From Akkermansiaceae bacterium UBA1506 (GTDB lineage Bacteria > Verrucomicrobiota > Verrucomicrobiia > Verrucomicrobiales > DEV007): DNA of 6,497 bases. Positions 5,925 to 6,497 of this stretch are shown in pieces (position 1 is the stretch's first letter; every line of letters begins with the position of its first letter). Under the pieces are notes generated by a model. The model had not been told where the DNA came from, did not search any database, and worked only from the letters and a program-made list of their open reading frames with translations. The translations under genes and the position numbers were made by a program. Where the stretch lies: contig DCQY01000041.1 in NCBI GenBank assembly GCA_002323995.1, forward strand, positions 1 through 6,497. Reading direction: 5' to 3'.

Positions 5925-6497
5925 ATGAAATCCCCATTCTTACCTCTTCTGCTGATCACGGCAGCCATCATCGCGAACGCTACGGTCGCTTCCGCAGAAT
6001 CGGATTCCCGACAAGCGGATTCCGAACTCGCGGGATCGAAACCCGAAGGCGGACCCCCAAACATCATCGTGATCATGCCGGATGATTCCAGCTATGGGAA
6101 TTATTCCTGCTTAGGCAATCCCATCATCAAGACCCCCCATATCGATGACTTAAAGAAGCAAAGCTTGCTCCTGACACAGTATCACAGTAGTGCACGGTGT
6201 TCTCCCAGTCGTGCTAAACTCCTGAGTGGCCGCCATGAGTTTTTGGGCGGGGTAACCCATACCATCCAGGGGCGCGAGCGCTTGAGCCTGGATACGATCA
6301 CGCTGCCGCAAGCCCTCAAAACAGCCGGGTATGCCACGGGGATGTTTGGCAAGTGGCACAATGGCAACAAAGGGCCTTACCGTCCCGAGAATCGCGGGTT
6401 TGATGAGTGCTGGATGTACGAAAAGGGCTCAAGAATGAAAGCCACCATTTCTCACAATGGAACCTCGCAGAGAATGGATGGCACCTATCCTACTGAT
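5925..6497 (+). CDS. Second exported S1-type sulfatase, N-terminal part, 3' end outside window
   Basis: A frame of 191 codons runs open to the right edge from ATG at 5925. Residues 1-24 are a clear signal peptide (KSPFLPLLLITAAIIANA, ending ASA before ES), followed by a short polar linker to about 44. The catalytic domain begins PPNIIVIMPDDSSYG with calcium ligands D53/D54. CSPSR at 92-96 supplies the formylglycine cysteine C92, and FGKWHNG at 141-147 matches the second active-site motif. By hand alignment it shares 86 of 118 residues with the first sulfatase over the core around the CSPSR motif, so the two are tandem paralogues. They diverge after GFDE (S1 157-160), where substrate-contacting loops usually lie, suggesting different sulfated positions or sugars. 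It differs from the paralogue by GNYSC in place of GDIAS and by WHNG in place of WHIG. The second half, including the other calcium site, is not visible. Confidence 0.94.
   Translation, partial: MKSPFLPLLLITAAIIANATVASAESDSRQADSELAGSKPEGGPPNIIVIMPDDSSYGNYSCLGNPIIKTPHIDDLKKQSLLLTQYHSSARCSPSRAKLLSGRHEFLGGVTHTIQGRERLSLDTITLPQALKTAGYATGMFGKWHNGNKGPYRPENRGFDECWMYEKGSRMKATISHNGTSQRMDGTYPTD

Overview
The window looks like a piece of a Planctomycetota/Verrucomicrobiota-type genome, Verrucomicrobiota being my slight preference. The reasons are the combination of an exported DUF1587/DUF1592-type cytochrome c protein, formylglycine (S1-type) sulfatases in tandem, and a sensor kinase with a large extracytoplasmic galactose-binding-like region. 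The intergenic repeats also fit my recollection of those phyla. The taxonomic call is inference from gene content only.

Layout. On the minus strand, reading leftwards from 3810: a membrane sensor histidine kinase (3810-1795), then a NarL/FixJ-type response regulator overlapping it by 8 nt (1802-1152). After a 168-nt gap comes the 5' part of an exported cytochrome c protein, which runs off the left edge (983-1). On the plus strand: a complete exported sulfatase (4230-5636), a 288-nt spacer full of small repeats, and the first 191 codons of a second, closely related sulfatase, which runs off the right edge (5925-6497). The kinase and the first sulfatase are divergent and separated by about 420 nt.

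That divergent spacer contains the most striking non-coding object: a 150-bp near-palindrome (4015-4164). It has perfect 12-bp ends and arms made of degenerate hexamers (GAGTAA/GATTAC). A second unexplained signal is a 34-nt block (29/34 identical) just upstream of each sulfatase. In one frame it reads QVEAPPEV in both copies, with differences in that part only at silent positions.

How the genes may work together (inference): the sulfatases would remove sulfate esters from an extracellular or periplasmic polysaccharide. The kinase, with two tandem galactose-binding-like modules outside the membrane, could sense a glycan and signal through the regulator to this locus. The cytochrome protein belongs to families that are numerous in the same phyla and whose substrate is unknown. 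Nothing in the sequence proves that the two-component system controls the sulfatases.
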